Shown here: in pieces, positions 20,897 to 33,184 of the stretch
Position numbering within the stretch: position 1 is the stretch's first letter
How the letters are laid out: each line of letters starts with the position of its first letter
NCBI GenBank assembly: GCA_032718475.1
Contig: JAUCBJ010002500.1
Location: forward strand, 1 to 57,608
DNA: 57,608 bases
Reading direction: 5' to 3'
Source of the DNA: Nemertoderma westbladi
Taxonomy: Eukaryota > Xenacoelomorpha > Nemertodermatida > Nemertodermatidae
Program-made: the position numbers and the translations under genes
The notes under the pieces: model-generated
Database searches by the model: none
Told to the model about the DNA's origin: nothing
Seen by the model: the letters and a program-made list of their open reading frames with translations, nothing else

Positions 20897-23800
20897 TGTA
20901 CACAACCTCAACGTTTTTCAAATAATGGGACTGGAACCTATTTTTGCTATGGATGTACGCGGACAGATCATGCATTTGGTGATCGCTCATGCCCGGCTGT
21001 AGGAAAAACCTGCAACTATTGTGGAATTCAAAATCACATTGCAATTGCTTGCCGTCGGAAATCAAACGACAACAATAGTAATAGTAACCAACCCAGAGTC
21101 AGGGAGATCTGGGAGAATGAGAATATAGAAGCCTACAATAATACCAATCATCAGATAGAGTATTTAGATGATTAAGATGATACATTTGTTTTCCACATTG
21201 ATAACACTTATATTAATCGAGTGGGAAAGAAAGAAATGTGTACCATACAGTTGGATGGAATAAAAACTGAGATGTTAGCTGACTCAGGGTCAACTGTAAC
21301 AATGATTGATGGATCAACTTTCAATTATATAATTCAACAGCAGAGAAATATAACGTTACAACCAACAACAGCCAAACCCCGAGCCTATGGATGTACAGAA
21401 TCGATACCATTGCAGGGTGAGTATTTATCAGTAATAGAGGTGAATGGGCATCGGGAAATTGATAGGGTGTTAGTTACTGAATCTGAATTTGCTGGAAATA
21501 TTTTATCTAGCAAAATAGCACAGAAACTCGGACTACTTATAATAAACAACCAGCACAGTTTGGGCACAGATATCCATTCAATAACATCAAAAGGAAACAA
21601 AATCCCGGAATCAACAAACCAAATAATCAAAGAACATGCCAGCACTTTTGAAGGTTTGGGTCATTTGAGAGGGGTTAAAGTCAAGCTCAACATCAACATG
21701 AGCTATCCACCAGTGGCTCAACAATACAGGAGGGTCCCTTTCCATATTCGAGGAGAAGTGGAACGTAAAATTCAAGAAATGCTAAAGGAGGGAATAATTG
21801 AAAGAGTCGAGGGACCAACACCATGGATATCCCCATTAATTACAGCCCCTAAACCAGACGGAGATTTACGCATGTGTGTAGATCTTCGACAAGCCAATCA
21901 AGCCATAGTACGCAGCCGATATCCAATACCGACTTTCGAGGAAATTCTAGAAAACATTAATGGGGCAACTGTATTCACGAAACTTGACTTGAGGAGTTAC
22001 TACCACCAATTAGAACTGGATGAAGAATCCAGAGAAATAACAACATTTTCAACCCATCAGGGGCTATATAGATATAAACGATTGGTTATGGGAATAACCT
22101 CAGCATCTGAGGAAGGACAGAAAATCCTCAGTCAAATATTAATAAACTGTCCTCAAAGTAGAAATATAGCAGATGATATTATTATATGGGGAAAATCATT
22201 ACATGATCATGATAAAGCTCTGAAAAGAGTCTTGGAAGCACTGGATGAAAACAATCTAACACTTAAACTGGAGAAATGCACCTTTGCAGCAAGAGAAGTT
22301 GAATTTTATGGCCATAAGATATCAGGGAAGGGAATTTCACCATCTCAGTCAAAAGTAGAGGCTATTAAGATTTTCCCACGACCAAATACCGTCGCAGAGG
22401 TTAGAAGTTTCTTAGGATTAATTGGGTTTCTGTCCCGATTTATACCAAACCTCGCAACAGTTAGTGAACCTCTTAAAAAGCTCACTAGGAAGGAACAGAA
22501 ATGGCAATGGACAAAAATAGAGGAAAACTGTTTCCAAACATTGAAAGATATCATTACAGATGAAACGCTAGTGGGACACTTCACCCCAAATAAGGCAACA
22601 TCTCTAATAGTGGATGCAAGCCCAGTTGGTCTAGGAGCAATTCTTATGCAGGATAGTGGAGGCAATAAGCTCCAAAGCATAATGTATGCTTCACGATCTC
22701 TTACACCTACAGAAAGAAGATATTCACAAACTGAAAGAGAAGCATTGGCAGTTGCCTGGGCATGTGAAAGGTTTTACATATACATCTATGGCCAAGAATT
22801 CATCATCTATTCTGATCATAAACCATTAGAGGTGTTGTTTAGCCCCAAAGGAAAACCAAATGCACGCATTCTTAGCTGGTGCATGAAAACACAGCAATAT
22901 AAATTCAAATTGAAATATATGCCGGGTAAAACTAATCCATCGGATATGCAATCTCGAAAACCAATTGAATCAGTTGGAAATGTGTCTGTAGAACAAGAAA
23001 TTGCTGAATCTTATGTAAGTTATATTATAAGCAATTCTGTACCACGGGCAATTACGCTACAAGAACTCATTAAATATTCTATAGAAGACGAAGAAATTTT
23101 GGACCTGCAGGATGCGCTATCGACTAATAACTGGTCCAGTGAGAAAGTAAAACGATATAAGACAATCTCGAATGAATTAACAAATAAAAGAGGTCTAATA
23201 ATCAGAGAATCCAGAATATTAATTCCACAGAAATTACGTAAACGAATTATTGAAATTGCCCATGAAGGCCATCAAGGTATTGTGCGTACCAAGTCTCTGC
23301 TGCGAACAAAGGTATGGTGGCCCCAAATGGACAAGGAAATTGAAGAATCTATTAAATCCTGCATACAATGCGTTGCACAGAATACCAGAACAATATTTGA
23401 ACCTCTCATACCAACTAAAATGCAAGATACGTGGCAAGAACTGAATGTGGATATATGTGGTCCACTTCCAAATGGAAATGGGAAATATATAGTAGGTATA
23501 ATTGATGCATCAAGTCGTTGGCCTGATTGCTATTTGGTTAACTCCACTGAGACTGATGTGGTCCTTACTTGCCTAGAACAGTCAATTGCCACTCATGGTG
23601 TACCAGTGACAATAATTTCGGACAATGGCCCACAATTTAGAAGTAAGAAGATGAAGGAGTTTTGTCAAGAGTGGGGGATTCATCATTGTAAAATAACACC
23701 ATATTATCCTCAAGCCAATGCAGAGATTGAGCGGTTCTTTAGGACAATGATGAAATCAACTGAAAGCAGCAAAGTTACAGCAAATTCCATTGTCCAAAGC

Positions 23801-24524
23801 GCTACAGAAATTTCTGTTTATGTACCGAAATACTCAACATTCGATGACAGGGGTACCACCAGCTGAGCTCTTATTGGGTCGAAGAGTAAGAACAAAGATT
23901 CCAGCAATAAACTTAATTGATCAACGAGCCATACTTGCTAAAGCACAATATTTCGACGAGATTCAGAAAACCAAAATGAAGAATGACTTTGATAGAAGAA
24001 ATAGTGTGAAACCCCATGGCATCCAAGTCGGTGACAGAATATTAATACGACAGAAGAAGGTGAACAAGTTCAGTACTCCTTATAGCAGTGATATATATAC
24101 AGTTATAAGGTGTAATGGAAATGCTATTTGGGCAAGACGAGGCGACAAGACGATCATGAGGAATTCTTACTGCTGTCAGAAAGTTCCAATACAAGGGGGT
24201 ACAATACCAAGACAAGAGGAAGATATAGATTATGGGACCATTTCCAACAAGGAAACTGAAAAGACAGGAATCCAACGAGAGGATGAATTGGAGCAGCGTG
24301 AAGAAATTGGTCTGGAAGAAGAAAAAGGAACAGGAGCCGACATCGCTAATGACCATAGCACTATTCGACCCAGAGACAATGGAGAATCACGCAAAAATAG
24401 TAGCCATCACCAGTTGAGTGCCAGTGGACCTCCACTCAAACAACCGCTAATGGGTTCAAGCGGTGGATCTTGGTGCAATCTATCGGCTGAGAATATACTG
24501 ACAACAAAACGGAAGAAACCCTAG
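20897..24524 (+). pseudogene. Ty3/Gypsy gag-pol, 5'-truncated, with one in-frame stop and one frameshift
   Basis: The open frame begins abruptly inside Gag. Two zinc knuckles follow: an atypical C-x2-C-x4-H-x6-C from 20945 and a classic C-x2-C-x4-H-x4-C (CNYCGIQNHIAIAC). A TAA at 21173-21175 separates Gag from Pol in the same frame. Pol carries protease DSG (21281-21289), reverse transcriptase with LDLRSYYHQLELD and ADDII (codons near 22169-22183), and RNase H with IVDASPVGLGA, TEREALAVAWACERF and YSDHKPLEV. The integrase has H-x3-H (HEGHQ), C-x2-C (CIQC) and the D, D, E residues in NVDICGP, SDNGPQF and NAEIERF. A frameshift near 23786 moves the C-terminal part into another frame, which ends at 24524. 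The IADDII form of the YxDD box and the two knuckles resemble the invertebrate K02A2.6-like Gypsy group. The stop at the gag-pol border is more likely a mutation than programmed readthrough. Confidence 0.88.
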
Positions 24525-24606
24525 TAAATTTACAATCCAGTAGAAATTGACTATAAGATGGTGCTAACTGTTCATGAACTTAGATTTTTGCAGGGAATAT
24601 CAAAGT

Positions 24607-24627
24607 AAAAAAAAAGGAAGGGAGAGA
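24607..24627 (+). promoter_or_regulatory. polypurine tract of the Gypsy element
   Basis: An uninterrupted A/G run of 21 bases (nine A, then GGAAGGGAGAGA) lies 82 bases after the pol stop and just before a TGTTG-starting segment. This is the expected place for plus-strand DNA priming. Confidence 0.75.
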
Positions 24628-24632
24628 TATAG

Positions 24633-24963
24633 TGTTGTAGAATATACAGGTGGAGGGAGATTCAAAACTGAAAGGAGGACGGGGATATATACCCTAGGGG
24701 ACTAGTGAGGTATTACTTTAGGGATTATAGTCCACATACCGGTACCGCTGCAGAGCAGCATTTAGGGAATACTACTGTACTGTTGACTCACGTATTATAT
24801 GTATATCTGCCGATTATATGTAATGCTATATCTGCCGATTATATATCCGGAGATTAAGAACATTATAAGTACTTTTATAATATTATTCGATATCCTTTCA
24901 AATAACAAAGAACTGAGAATGAGTTAGCACTTTATGATTTGTGGTGTCTTGAAATATTCAACA
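24633..24963 (+). repeat. probable 3' LTR of the Gypsy element
   Basis: The segment starts TGTTGTAGAATAT and ends ATATTCAACA, giving TG...CA ends with a short inverted repeat, and follows the polypurine tract. It is about 331 bp. No matching 5' LTR is present because the element is truncated at 20897, so the right boundary rests only on the terminal inverted repeat. Confidence 0.6.
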
Positions 24964-25236
24964 CAAAAACACATAATTATTATCTTTCCAAATATACAGA
25001 TAGCTTTACTTCAAACTCCTAACTTTGCTAATATTAACTATTGTTATTGGTGTTTTTAGTAAGTTAGCACTTTAGAACTCTTGAGCCCTCTTGCGGGTGG
25101 TGCAGAATTGGTGTTGCTAAGTGTTACTAAATTCTGTTACTGAGTTAGCACATTAGTACTTTCAGAAATCACTGGTATGGTGTCACTTTACCAAGGAAAT
25201 CCCGCGTTAGCACTTACAGACTTATGTGGTGCATGC
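24964..25236. other. AT-rich DNA with repeated GTTAGCAC words
   Basis: GTTAGCAC followed by T/A occurs at 24923 (inside the LTR), 25063, 25144 and 25206. No gene. This is the unique flank just outside the left arm of the giant inverted repeat. Confidence 0.5.
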
Positions 25237-25475
25237 ACTTCCTTAAAGCACGTCTTGCATTTTGAATGCATTCTTGTTTTCCCACGGTTAGGCCTACTTA
25301 TATTGCTACTAGTAGGCATATCCCTAGTCAAAGAATTCGGATGATCAACCAGCACCTTTATTTTCACCCTCTTTCGTTTTTGTACTGGTGGGATATAATC
25401 TGAGTCAGATACATCCTTCTTTCTTTGTTTTTTAGTTATAGGAGGGATATCAGATCGCTCCGTTTCATGTTTCAT
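25188..25475 (-). pseudogene. left-arm copy of the N-terminal zinc-finger/basic protein, truncated
   Basis: The minus-strand peptide matches the plus-strand one at 44261 over 80 residues with 5 differences (shared: SDIPPITKKQRKKDVSD, YIPPVQKRKRVKIKVLVDH, MHSKCKTCFKEV). The match stops at 25237, the outer edge of the inverted repeat. The remaining residues come from flanking DNA. It is therefore a truncated duplicate and not a gene in its own right. Confidence 0.8.
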
Positions 25476-26557
25476 TCGGTACCTTTTTGTTTATTTTCTT
25501 CTTACTTATTCTTTTCTTATTGTTCTTTCTTTGATTTTTTGTAGTAGGGGGGATATCAGATCGTTCAGTATCATATGTTCCACCATTTAAAACATAAACT
25601 TGACGGGGCTGAGGCAGACCAGGAGACAGGCAGAACATGAGGGTTGTGATTGTGAAGGGCACATAGAACCACACAAGTGACCTCCTCCTTCAGTATATAT
25701 GCAAGTGTCTCCATTGGTTTAGAGTTATCCTTCATCTCTTTCAATACCAGTACTATCACTGTCAGGAAATAAGTCACCAGACATTACAGATTCCTGGACA
25801 GGAATCTTCAGATCGCAGTATTGGATCCAAGAAAACTATGGTAATTAGAACCCAGCAAAGTCATAGCATGATAAGTCGCTGATAAATTGCTACTAATTTC
25901 GCCGGCTAATACCCTGCTAATTTCGCCGGATAAAAGCCGGCTCTTTGGTTCCAATGAGGATTTCGAAGAGAAATATCCGTCGTTTAGTAGATTATTAGCC
26001 TTCAATTAGTAGTTTACGAAACATATTCGAAGGATAATTCGAAGACAAAAATGCTTAGTTTAGTAGGCTATTTGCCTGTGATTAGAAGTTTATGAAGCAT
26101 TTTTCGAAGGATGATTTCAAAGATAAAAATGCTTCGTTTAGTAGACTATTAACCTTCAATTAGAAGTTTATGAAGCATTTTCGAAGGATAATTTCATACA
26201 TTATTTGAAGCATTTTCGACGCATAAAAAAGACTTTTTTCGAAGAAAAAAAATGCAACTGCTACAAACAAGTCCAAATCATTGGACCTGCCTGTGGATGC
26301 TTTGGTGGAGAGGGATGGAGGGGGGGGGGGGGGGGGGGGGTATTGGCCTACCTACCTTATCCTACCCTACACCATACTTCCCTATCCTACAATACGTTAT
26401 ACACTTATTAATGGAAGCGGCTGAGTATATAGAGAAATATGTAATCAATATATATTTGAGGGTATCTATGGAAACTTTAGGTGATAATCGAAAAATTTGA
26501 ATTTGTTAGTTTAAATTTAAATAATTTCCCATATTGTCAGCCATATTAGATTATTCG

Positions 26558-26924
26558 TGTTGATGAATCTATTAAAATTAATTAAATTTAGAGGCATTTT
26601 ATCAATAATTATGCTTCTCTGATGATGAAAATATGCATTATTTCATAATGCATATTTTTCATCATTAGAGAAGCATAATTATTGATTAAATGGATCTAAA
26701 TTTAATTAATTCTTTATATGGCTGATAATTGTCTTCGAAAACGAAGATAATTTATCAGGCAAATTTGCCTGATAAATTATCTTCGTTTTCAAAGACAATT
26801 ATCAGCCATATAAAGAATTGATAATATTTGACATAGTAATGGACCAAGCGGCTGGTAAGGAAATGACAATATGCTGCGAATGCTCATAAGATTTTCAAAT
26901 CTGAAATTCCGGTTTCAAATTTCA
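26558..26924. repeat. left-arm-only segment made of two palindromes
   Basis: Absent from the right arm, where the flanking sequences join (near 40697-40702). It contains an imperfect 134-bp inverted repeat (26577-26710) followed directly by a 112-bp near-perfect palindrome (26708-26819) whose two 56-base halves differ by about one base and have no loop. It looks like a small foldback-type insertion. No clear target duplication. Confidence 0.8.
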
Positions 26925-27215
26925 GTTCCCAGTTACAGTACGAATTTAAATTTAGTATGTCAGGCAAATTTTCCAGATAGATAATTTATGTGTTACGTTT
27001 TTACATCATGTTCTAGAACATGGTTTATTTATTAAATAGAGAAAAATAGCCTCGCGCCGTGAAAAAACATTCAACTTTCGAAAGCCCATATCTCAGCTAT
27101 TTCCTAAATTTAATTTTTTTACATATTTGGAAACCTTTCATGGTCATAGATTTCCAGCAGAACCAACATATTAATATAAGGTTGAAGAACTGAGATGGGA
27201 CTGGTGCTGATATCG

Positions 27216-27464
27216 CCGCCGGTGACACTTTTTTCAAACGCTTGTAGCTAAAGAATAAAAAGCAAAAATATAAATTCTGGCTCAGTCACTAAGGATGAGG
27301 GAGGGGAAACTTCTGTAACTCTGTTTCATATCATGCCATTCATTCAAATTTGTATAAAAGTTAAGGAAGGGGGGGGGGGGGGGGGTGTCATGTTTTTGAA
27401 TTACAACACTAAATTACAACATTAAATTTAAAAGCATTCAATAATTATTCAATTCATTTTCTTA
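27216..27464 (+). repeat. left-arm-only fragment related to the EnSpm intron region
   Basis: Shares order and wording with 9145-9335: a CTTGTAGCTA/CTTGTTGCTA block, AAATTCTGGCTCAG against AAATTATGGCTCAG, a GGAGGGAG block, TTCGTATAAA against TTTGTATAAA, a long G run (27369-27385 here, 9274-9294 there) and TGAATTACAACACTA against TGAATTACGACACTA. The right arm has only about 35 unrelated bases at the matching point. I infer a second, fragmentary EnSpm-family copy. Confidence 0.6.
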
Positions 27465-27470
27465 ATCAAA

Positions 27471-27545
27471 GAGACCTTGGTGTAGTGGTTGCATTGAATT
27501 CACAACTCTTGGAGGTCGTGGGTTCAGTGTTTAGTCTGACATCTG
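27471..27545 (+). mobile_element. tRNA-like SINE head (left arm)
   Basis: CCTTGGTGTAGTGGTTGCAT is a good pol III A box (TGGTGTAGTGG). About 35 bases on, GGAGGTCGTGGGTTCAGTG is a degraded B box. It does not fold as a full tRNA. The right arm has the same sequence on the opposite strand at about 40296-40363, so the SINE was present before the arms were duplicated. Confidence 0.65.
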
Positions 27546-28522
27546 ACAGTGTGCTGCAGTAGGCCTATATGTATTCTAACGAAAAAATACGGTATGGGTC
27601 AGCAAGTATGGAACTGCAAACTGCGCTGCGATATGTTGTACTGTTAGGTACATCTGTACATGTGCTGATGTGCGACGTGCTGATTGTACAGGCTGACCGG
27701 GGTGCATGATAGCAAGAAAATATCTGAATATTAAAATGTTAAATATTAAAATTTGTCTATTAAATAAAAGATTTAAAAATAATTATTAATTAAGAATATA
27801 TTTTATACAGTATAGAGCAGTAGAGTAAATAGTTTCTGTATCGTTATAGTATAAAAGGATATATTTTTTAAAACTTTCAGTTTCGGATATAGTACACCTT
27901 TAATACTGAAAAAATATGTGCTTTGTTTGTCCCCAGGATTTCCCTGAAAGACATAGTCAAATAGTCTCGTTTTTACAGGTGTCTGACATTCTGAAAGTGA
28001 CATAGGGCAGTATGGACCTCGCCTTTACCTCTAGCTCTGCCATACACTCAGACCTGCAGACTCTGGAAGCATGGATTACCGCACCTTTAAGGACAGACAC
28101 AGCATCACACAGTAATTAATGGATTTATTTCATAAAACAATATGAATGGCACTGGACATAATATAGATAAATTTTCTTTGCACCAAATGATATTATTATA
28201 TAATCGACAATTCTAAAGAACTGATAACTTTGTACTAATTCACTGCTAAATATGGTCCCCAGATAAACAAATATTCGGATTATTAGTAGGCATAACTATA
28301 TAATTATTATTTTACTCTCAGTATTTGCCGGATAAAACATAACATACAGTAACTATGCATAACTAAACAAAACTAAGCTAAATGATCCAACCTTTGAAAA
28401 GTCTACAAATTTATCCTTCGTTTAGAAGGTAATTTATCCTTCGAATAGAAGGTAATTTATCCTTCGAATAGTAGCATAAATTATCATTCTAAACGAAGGA
28501 TAAAAACTATAAATTCATCCAC

Positions 28523-31500
28523 TGTTAAACAAGCGCGATCAGGAGATAGTTGTTACAAAAGGTTCTTAATATGTTTTACTATTATTTTCTATACGCACAA
28601 ATCGCTTGCTCCTTTCTCTGTTGATCACTCAACAGAGAGCTAACTGTTCGAATCTATGGGCCACGCGGGAATAACCAAAACAATAAACCCGAATCGGCTC
28701 CCTAAGCTACTTAAAACGAGTGCGGGTGGCCTAGCACTCGGAGTTCACTTATCGCAAAATACTGGAATTCACTGGCAGAACACGTTTAATGTGAGAATGT
28801 TTTAATAATCTATGGGGACAGATCTATTACTTTCTTAGGTGGCGAAACTTGGCCTTCGGCTGGTTTTAGACCAGCAAACTTACTACTGCTGTACTGTATA
28901 CTGGACACTGCTGTCAGCCTGTTGCTCCGCTATTTTCAAATAGGCCTAACCACCTAGCGTGAATAGTCTACGGTATTCTAAACAATCACTTAAACTACTC
29001 TCCGCTATGCTGCGTATAAATTCTTATTTTATTTTATCGCTAAATTAATTACAGTCATAAATACGAATTTGCATACTAATTACTAGATATTCCAGAATAC
29101 GTACTTCTAATTTATTACATACTGGGTTATACTAGCAACAGCCTAAATACTGTATTATTTTGACCTAATTAGCAATTAATAAGCATAAACTAAGAAATGG
29201 AAATCAATCAAAGGAAACAGCGCCTATCTAAGCATTCACATTTAAGAATCAGGCACTCTTTAGCAACACAACACAATAGCGTAGCAATAAGTTAGTAGTA
29301 CGGCAGATAGCGCTAACTACACCAATCAGCTAGTGCACTAAATACCCGTACGTTAGTACATCAGTATACCAGTATTAGTCATCCAATCAGTCACTGTAAG
29401 AACCACAGGCCACCCAAAGCCACACATAGGACTCCTAACTAAACCCAAATTCTGCCCCCCTAAAACTACAAAGTAGAGACGGAAATCTGGATCGTCAGCC
29501 CCCTAATACTGTAACAGCGGCTGGTCCCCGGTCCTCAATTGACTAGCCCCGACCGCAACGGTGGCCTCCCGCCAGCGTCGCCCTGCTTTGGATCCTCTGC
29601 ACTCCCTTCCGTCGCTTCCCCCTTGTGCGCCCGCCGTGCCTACCGGTACCTTAGCCCTCCATTATAATAAATAGCTACCGTATCGGCGCATGCATTTGCA
29701 AAACAGTCTGACAGTCTGAAGAAATCCCGTAGGATTATCGCATCTCAATCACATAGAAATCAGTAATTAAGGGTGGAAATCATAGCTCGAGATTGTAATC
29801 AGCAGCAATCATGTCAAAATATGCGTAATTTAAGAAAACACAGCAAAGAATTTACATCAGAAATTACACAGAAGCAGAATAATGAATTACACAGAATAAT
29901 TGTGAAAAAATAAAATATTACAAGGGGAAGATGCAGGAAAAATTGAGATAGTACATACCGGAAACACAGCCAATTTATAGCTGATGCAACAGGGATGACG
30001 CAATAATCATCTCATTGGCTCAGCAACCCACGCTACCATTAGACCAACCTGGAACAGCTGGGCCAATAGGGAAGCCGGATTGTGAACCTAAAGGCTCCCA
30101 AAATCGCAAATTATTACCATATATGGTAATAATAATAATAATAATAATAAAGGGATTTACAGCTCCACGGTCGAGCCGGGTGCTGAAGGGTGTGAACCCT
30201 AGATTAAGAGACAGTAGCACGAATAAATAACGAAAAATGTGCACGAAAAATATAGTAATACAATACACCTCAGCTCAGCTAGGCTCAGCATAGCTCAGTA
30301 GTGGCTATATGTGTTAATACAGAGGCCGCAGGAACATGCCAGGTGCCATGTGCACAGGTTATCATCATTATACCTGTGCACGAAATGCTCCCAGTAGATC
30401 GCTGCGAGCCGCTGCTTGACACCTGCTGGACTTAATAGATCCGCGGATGGTGAAAGTCTGTTGGCCAGCCACTGCGAGCGGAACCAGAAGTTCCGGCGCG
30501 AGCTAGCCTTGGTTATCCGCGGGAGGTCGAAAAGTCTGTTGGATCTGGTTGGGCGGTTAGCAGGTGGCGTATGAAACTTGACGAATGGACGCCATTCAAA
30601 ATCGAACCGATTATTGATGATGGCAGCAAGCAGGAGGAGATCGTGCAGTTCCAGGTAAAGGTTGAGGGGAAGAAGTTTAAGTTGGAGGAGTCTGTCTTTA
30701 TAGGGGTGGTCAGACGACGTCACCCAGCGCGTGGCCCGGTGCTGTAGCTGCTCGATGAGTTTCATGTCGCCGCGGTTGGCAAACCAGCACTGGGACGCAT
30801 AGGCGGCAATCGGTACCACGAGGCCTTTGTAGGCGGCGAGGCGAGCGGACTCCGGCAGAAGCGGCGACGTGCAGCGCTTCAGCTGGAACAAGGCCCGCGT
30901 CGCCTTGGCAACCCGCTCGGAGATGTGCGCCGACCAGGAGAGGTCGGTCGACACAATTAGTCCGAGGTCCTTCTCGGAGGTGGCTCGGGCGATTGTGAAC
31001 CCAGAGACGGTTCGGTCGGGCGGGCTGCCGTGGAAGACGAGATGGCGGCACTTGTCCTTGGAGAAGGACATGGCGTTGTTAACGGCCCAGTCGGAGAGAC
31101 GGTCGAGGTCCGCTTGGAGAGCAGTTTGGTCGGAAACCATTGAAAGGGCCTTCATATCGTCAGCGAAGAGAAAAGGGATTGAGTGTACGATGCATGTTGG
31201 AGTGTCGTTGTGGTTGAGGAAGATGAGGACGGCGAGCAGGGCACCCTGAGGAACGCCGCTGCCGACCAGAAGCGGACTGGAGGTGGAGTTTCCGATCCTC
31301 GTCATCTGTTGGCGATTCGAAAGGTAGGACTTAATAATTAGGAGCATATTTCCTCTAACACCAATGTCCGACAGTTTTTGAAGTGTGATGTTATGATCCA
31401 CTTTATCGAAAGCCTTAGAAAAATCTAAATAGATTGTCTCAATGGTTTCTAAGTTGCTTTCTGTACCTTTGTAGACTGCATCTAAGAATTGGAGCAGTTG

Positions 31501-33184
31501 TACAGTAGTAGATTTTCGTTGGAGAAAACCGTACTGGGAGCAGTGCAGGCGAGGGGCTAGATGCCGGTAAAGTGGACGAAACACGAGGGATTCGAAGACC
31601 TTGGAGATAATGCAGAGGAGGGACACTGGTCTGTGGTTGTCTGTGTACATTTTACTTAGTTTTTTATGGAGGGGAGAGAGTAGAGCGCACTTCCAAAAGT
31701 CCGGGAATGTGTTTGTGGCTTTTAGGATGCTGAAAAGAACGTTCAAAGATGGGGCGATGTCGGGCCCGAGAGACTTGAGGAAAGCTGGTGGAATATCGTC
31801 GAGTCCGCGAGATTTGTTAGTCTTTAATTTCGCGAGAACCTCAGAGATGGACTCACAGGAGACATTGTAGTCGTCTACGCAACCGGGGAAGCTTGAGTGG
31901 TCGAGGTGTGTGGGTTCGCTTGGTGGGTTGAAGACGGACTGGAAGTACCTGTTAAACAGGTCCGCCTTTTCGGGTTCGGTGGAAGCAGTTTCGTTGCCCC
32001 ATTTAACAATTGGCGGGATGTTGTTGGTTTTTCTTATTGATTTCAAATACTTGAAAATCATATCGAAGCGAGAGTTTTCGAAGGTTAATTTTTCATATTC
32101 AGACTGTTCCTGGTGTAGTTGGAGGTTGAGATCAGATTCTTTGGCAGTTATTTTAGCGGATAGTGTAGGATTGGGAGAGACCCGTTTGGCGAGTTTATTG
32201 CGCAGTGTGTTTAATCTCTTTTGCAGGTTAGACGATGATGAGGAAGCCCATGGGGGGAGGGTTTGACGATGCTTGGTTCGTCTCGGTACGAACCGAGATA
32301 TCAACCCTGCAACCCACGAGTACCATTCATTGAGAACAGCGTTGGGAGCCGAATCTCGAGGAGAAAAAGGTGAGTCCTTAATTTCCTTACGCATGCCCTT
32401 GTAGTCGGCGCGGCAGAAGGAATATACTATCTTCTTTGACGGGACTTTGGAATCTGGGATTTGTGATTCAAATACTAGCCGAACTGGCTTGTGGTCGGAG
32501 AGACAGCGGCCATCGAGAGAGAACAAAGAGTTGAAAACAGGATCGGGTTCGACGCTGACCGTGGACTCGCAGTCGGTGAGGGCGACGTCCAGGGTGGAGG
32601 TGCGGGTGGTGAGGAAATCAACTAGTTGCTTCAGGTTTATGGTATCCAAAGCAAGAAGAATGTTGTTCTCATAGATGTTGGAAGAAAACATAGTGGGCCA
32701 GTTAGCTAGCGGCAGGTTTAGGTCGCCAACAAGGTAACACCTGCAACATGCAAAATTGAGTTTGTGTTGCGGAATGATGCTGATTAACTGATCGAAGAGG
32801 CTAGTGGGCCAGCGATAGGGGCTGACTTGCGTAATTTAATTTCGCGATATTTAAAGTACATTACGCACAATCTAATATAAAGCCAATTTGAAAACAAATA
32901 TAATGGAAATTGATGCAAATACATGATTAATTTCAATTAATACCAATAACAGCAAGCTTGCATTAAGGTTTTATAGGAAACTTGCTACCGTAATTTTATT
33001 TATTTATATTTTATTACAAAATTACCTACGTAGGGCTACATACTATACAAAATGAATAAGATCTACTAATATGGGTATTTTATTTTCCCTATCTAATTAC
33101 GGCTGTACGTCATTATGGCTTATCTAAATATTCTATACTGTATAATGGGCTGATAATAGTACACAGCGCCATATATCGTAACAT
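28523..33184. mobile_element. LTR-type insertion (solo LTR candidate) carrying a nested LINE
   Basis: The segment starts TGTTAAAC and ends CGTAACA, giving TGTTA...TAACA ends. It is flanked by the 5-bp repeat TCCAC at 28518-28522 and 33185-33189. The right arm of the giant inverted repeat has the uninterrupted site with a single copy (GTGGA, 39315-39319), so the insertion came after the arms formed. Removing the nested LINE (30127-32832) leaves about 1.95 kb without coding frames. 5-bp duplication and TG...CA ends fit an LTR retrotransposon. No internal gag-pol and no second LTR were found, so a long solo LTR is the simplest reading. Confidence 0.7.
30127..32832 (-). mobile_element. CR1/Jockey-type LINE, 5'-truncated
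   Basis: The minus-strand frame starts inside the endonuclease (VGDLNLP near 32730-32755, then SDHKPVRL) and runs to a stop at 30295. Reverse transcriptase landmarks are PVSLLCIISKVFESL, YLDFSKAFDKVDH, SGVPQGALLAV and FADDMK (about 31150-31169), followed by a long C-terminal domain. The loop after VPQG looks a few residues short of the usual G-x-LGPLLF form, so activity is doubtful. The 3' end is a (TTA)n tail (30127-30150). The 5' break at about 32832 falls within the endonuclease, typical of incomplete target-primed reverse transcription. It is inserted into the LTR-type element. GC content is clearly higher than in the flanks, and the frame is open for at least 798 codons, suggesting recent insertion. 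Confidence 0.85.

Noticed and set aside
27471-27545. True tRNA gene
   Set aside because: The A box is good but the B box is degraded and the cloverleaf does not close; it is duplicated as part of the inverted-repeat arms.
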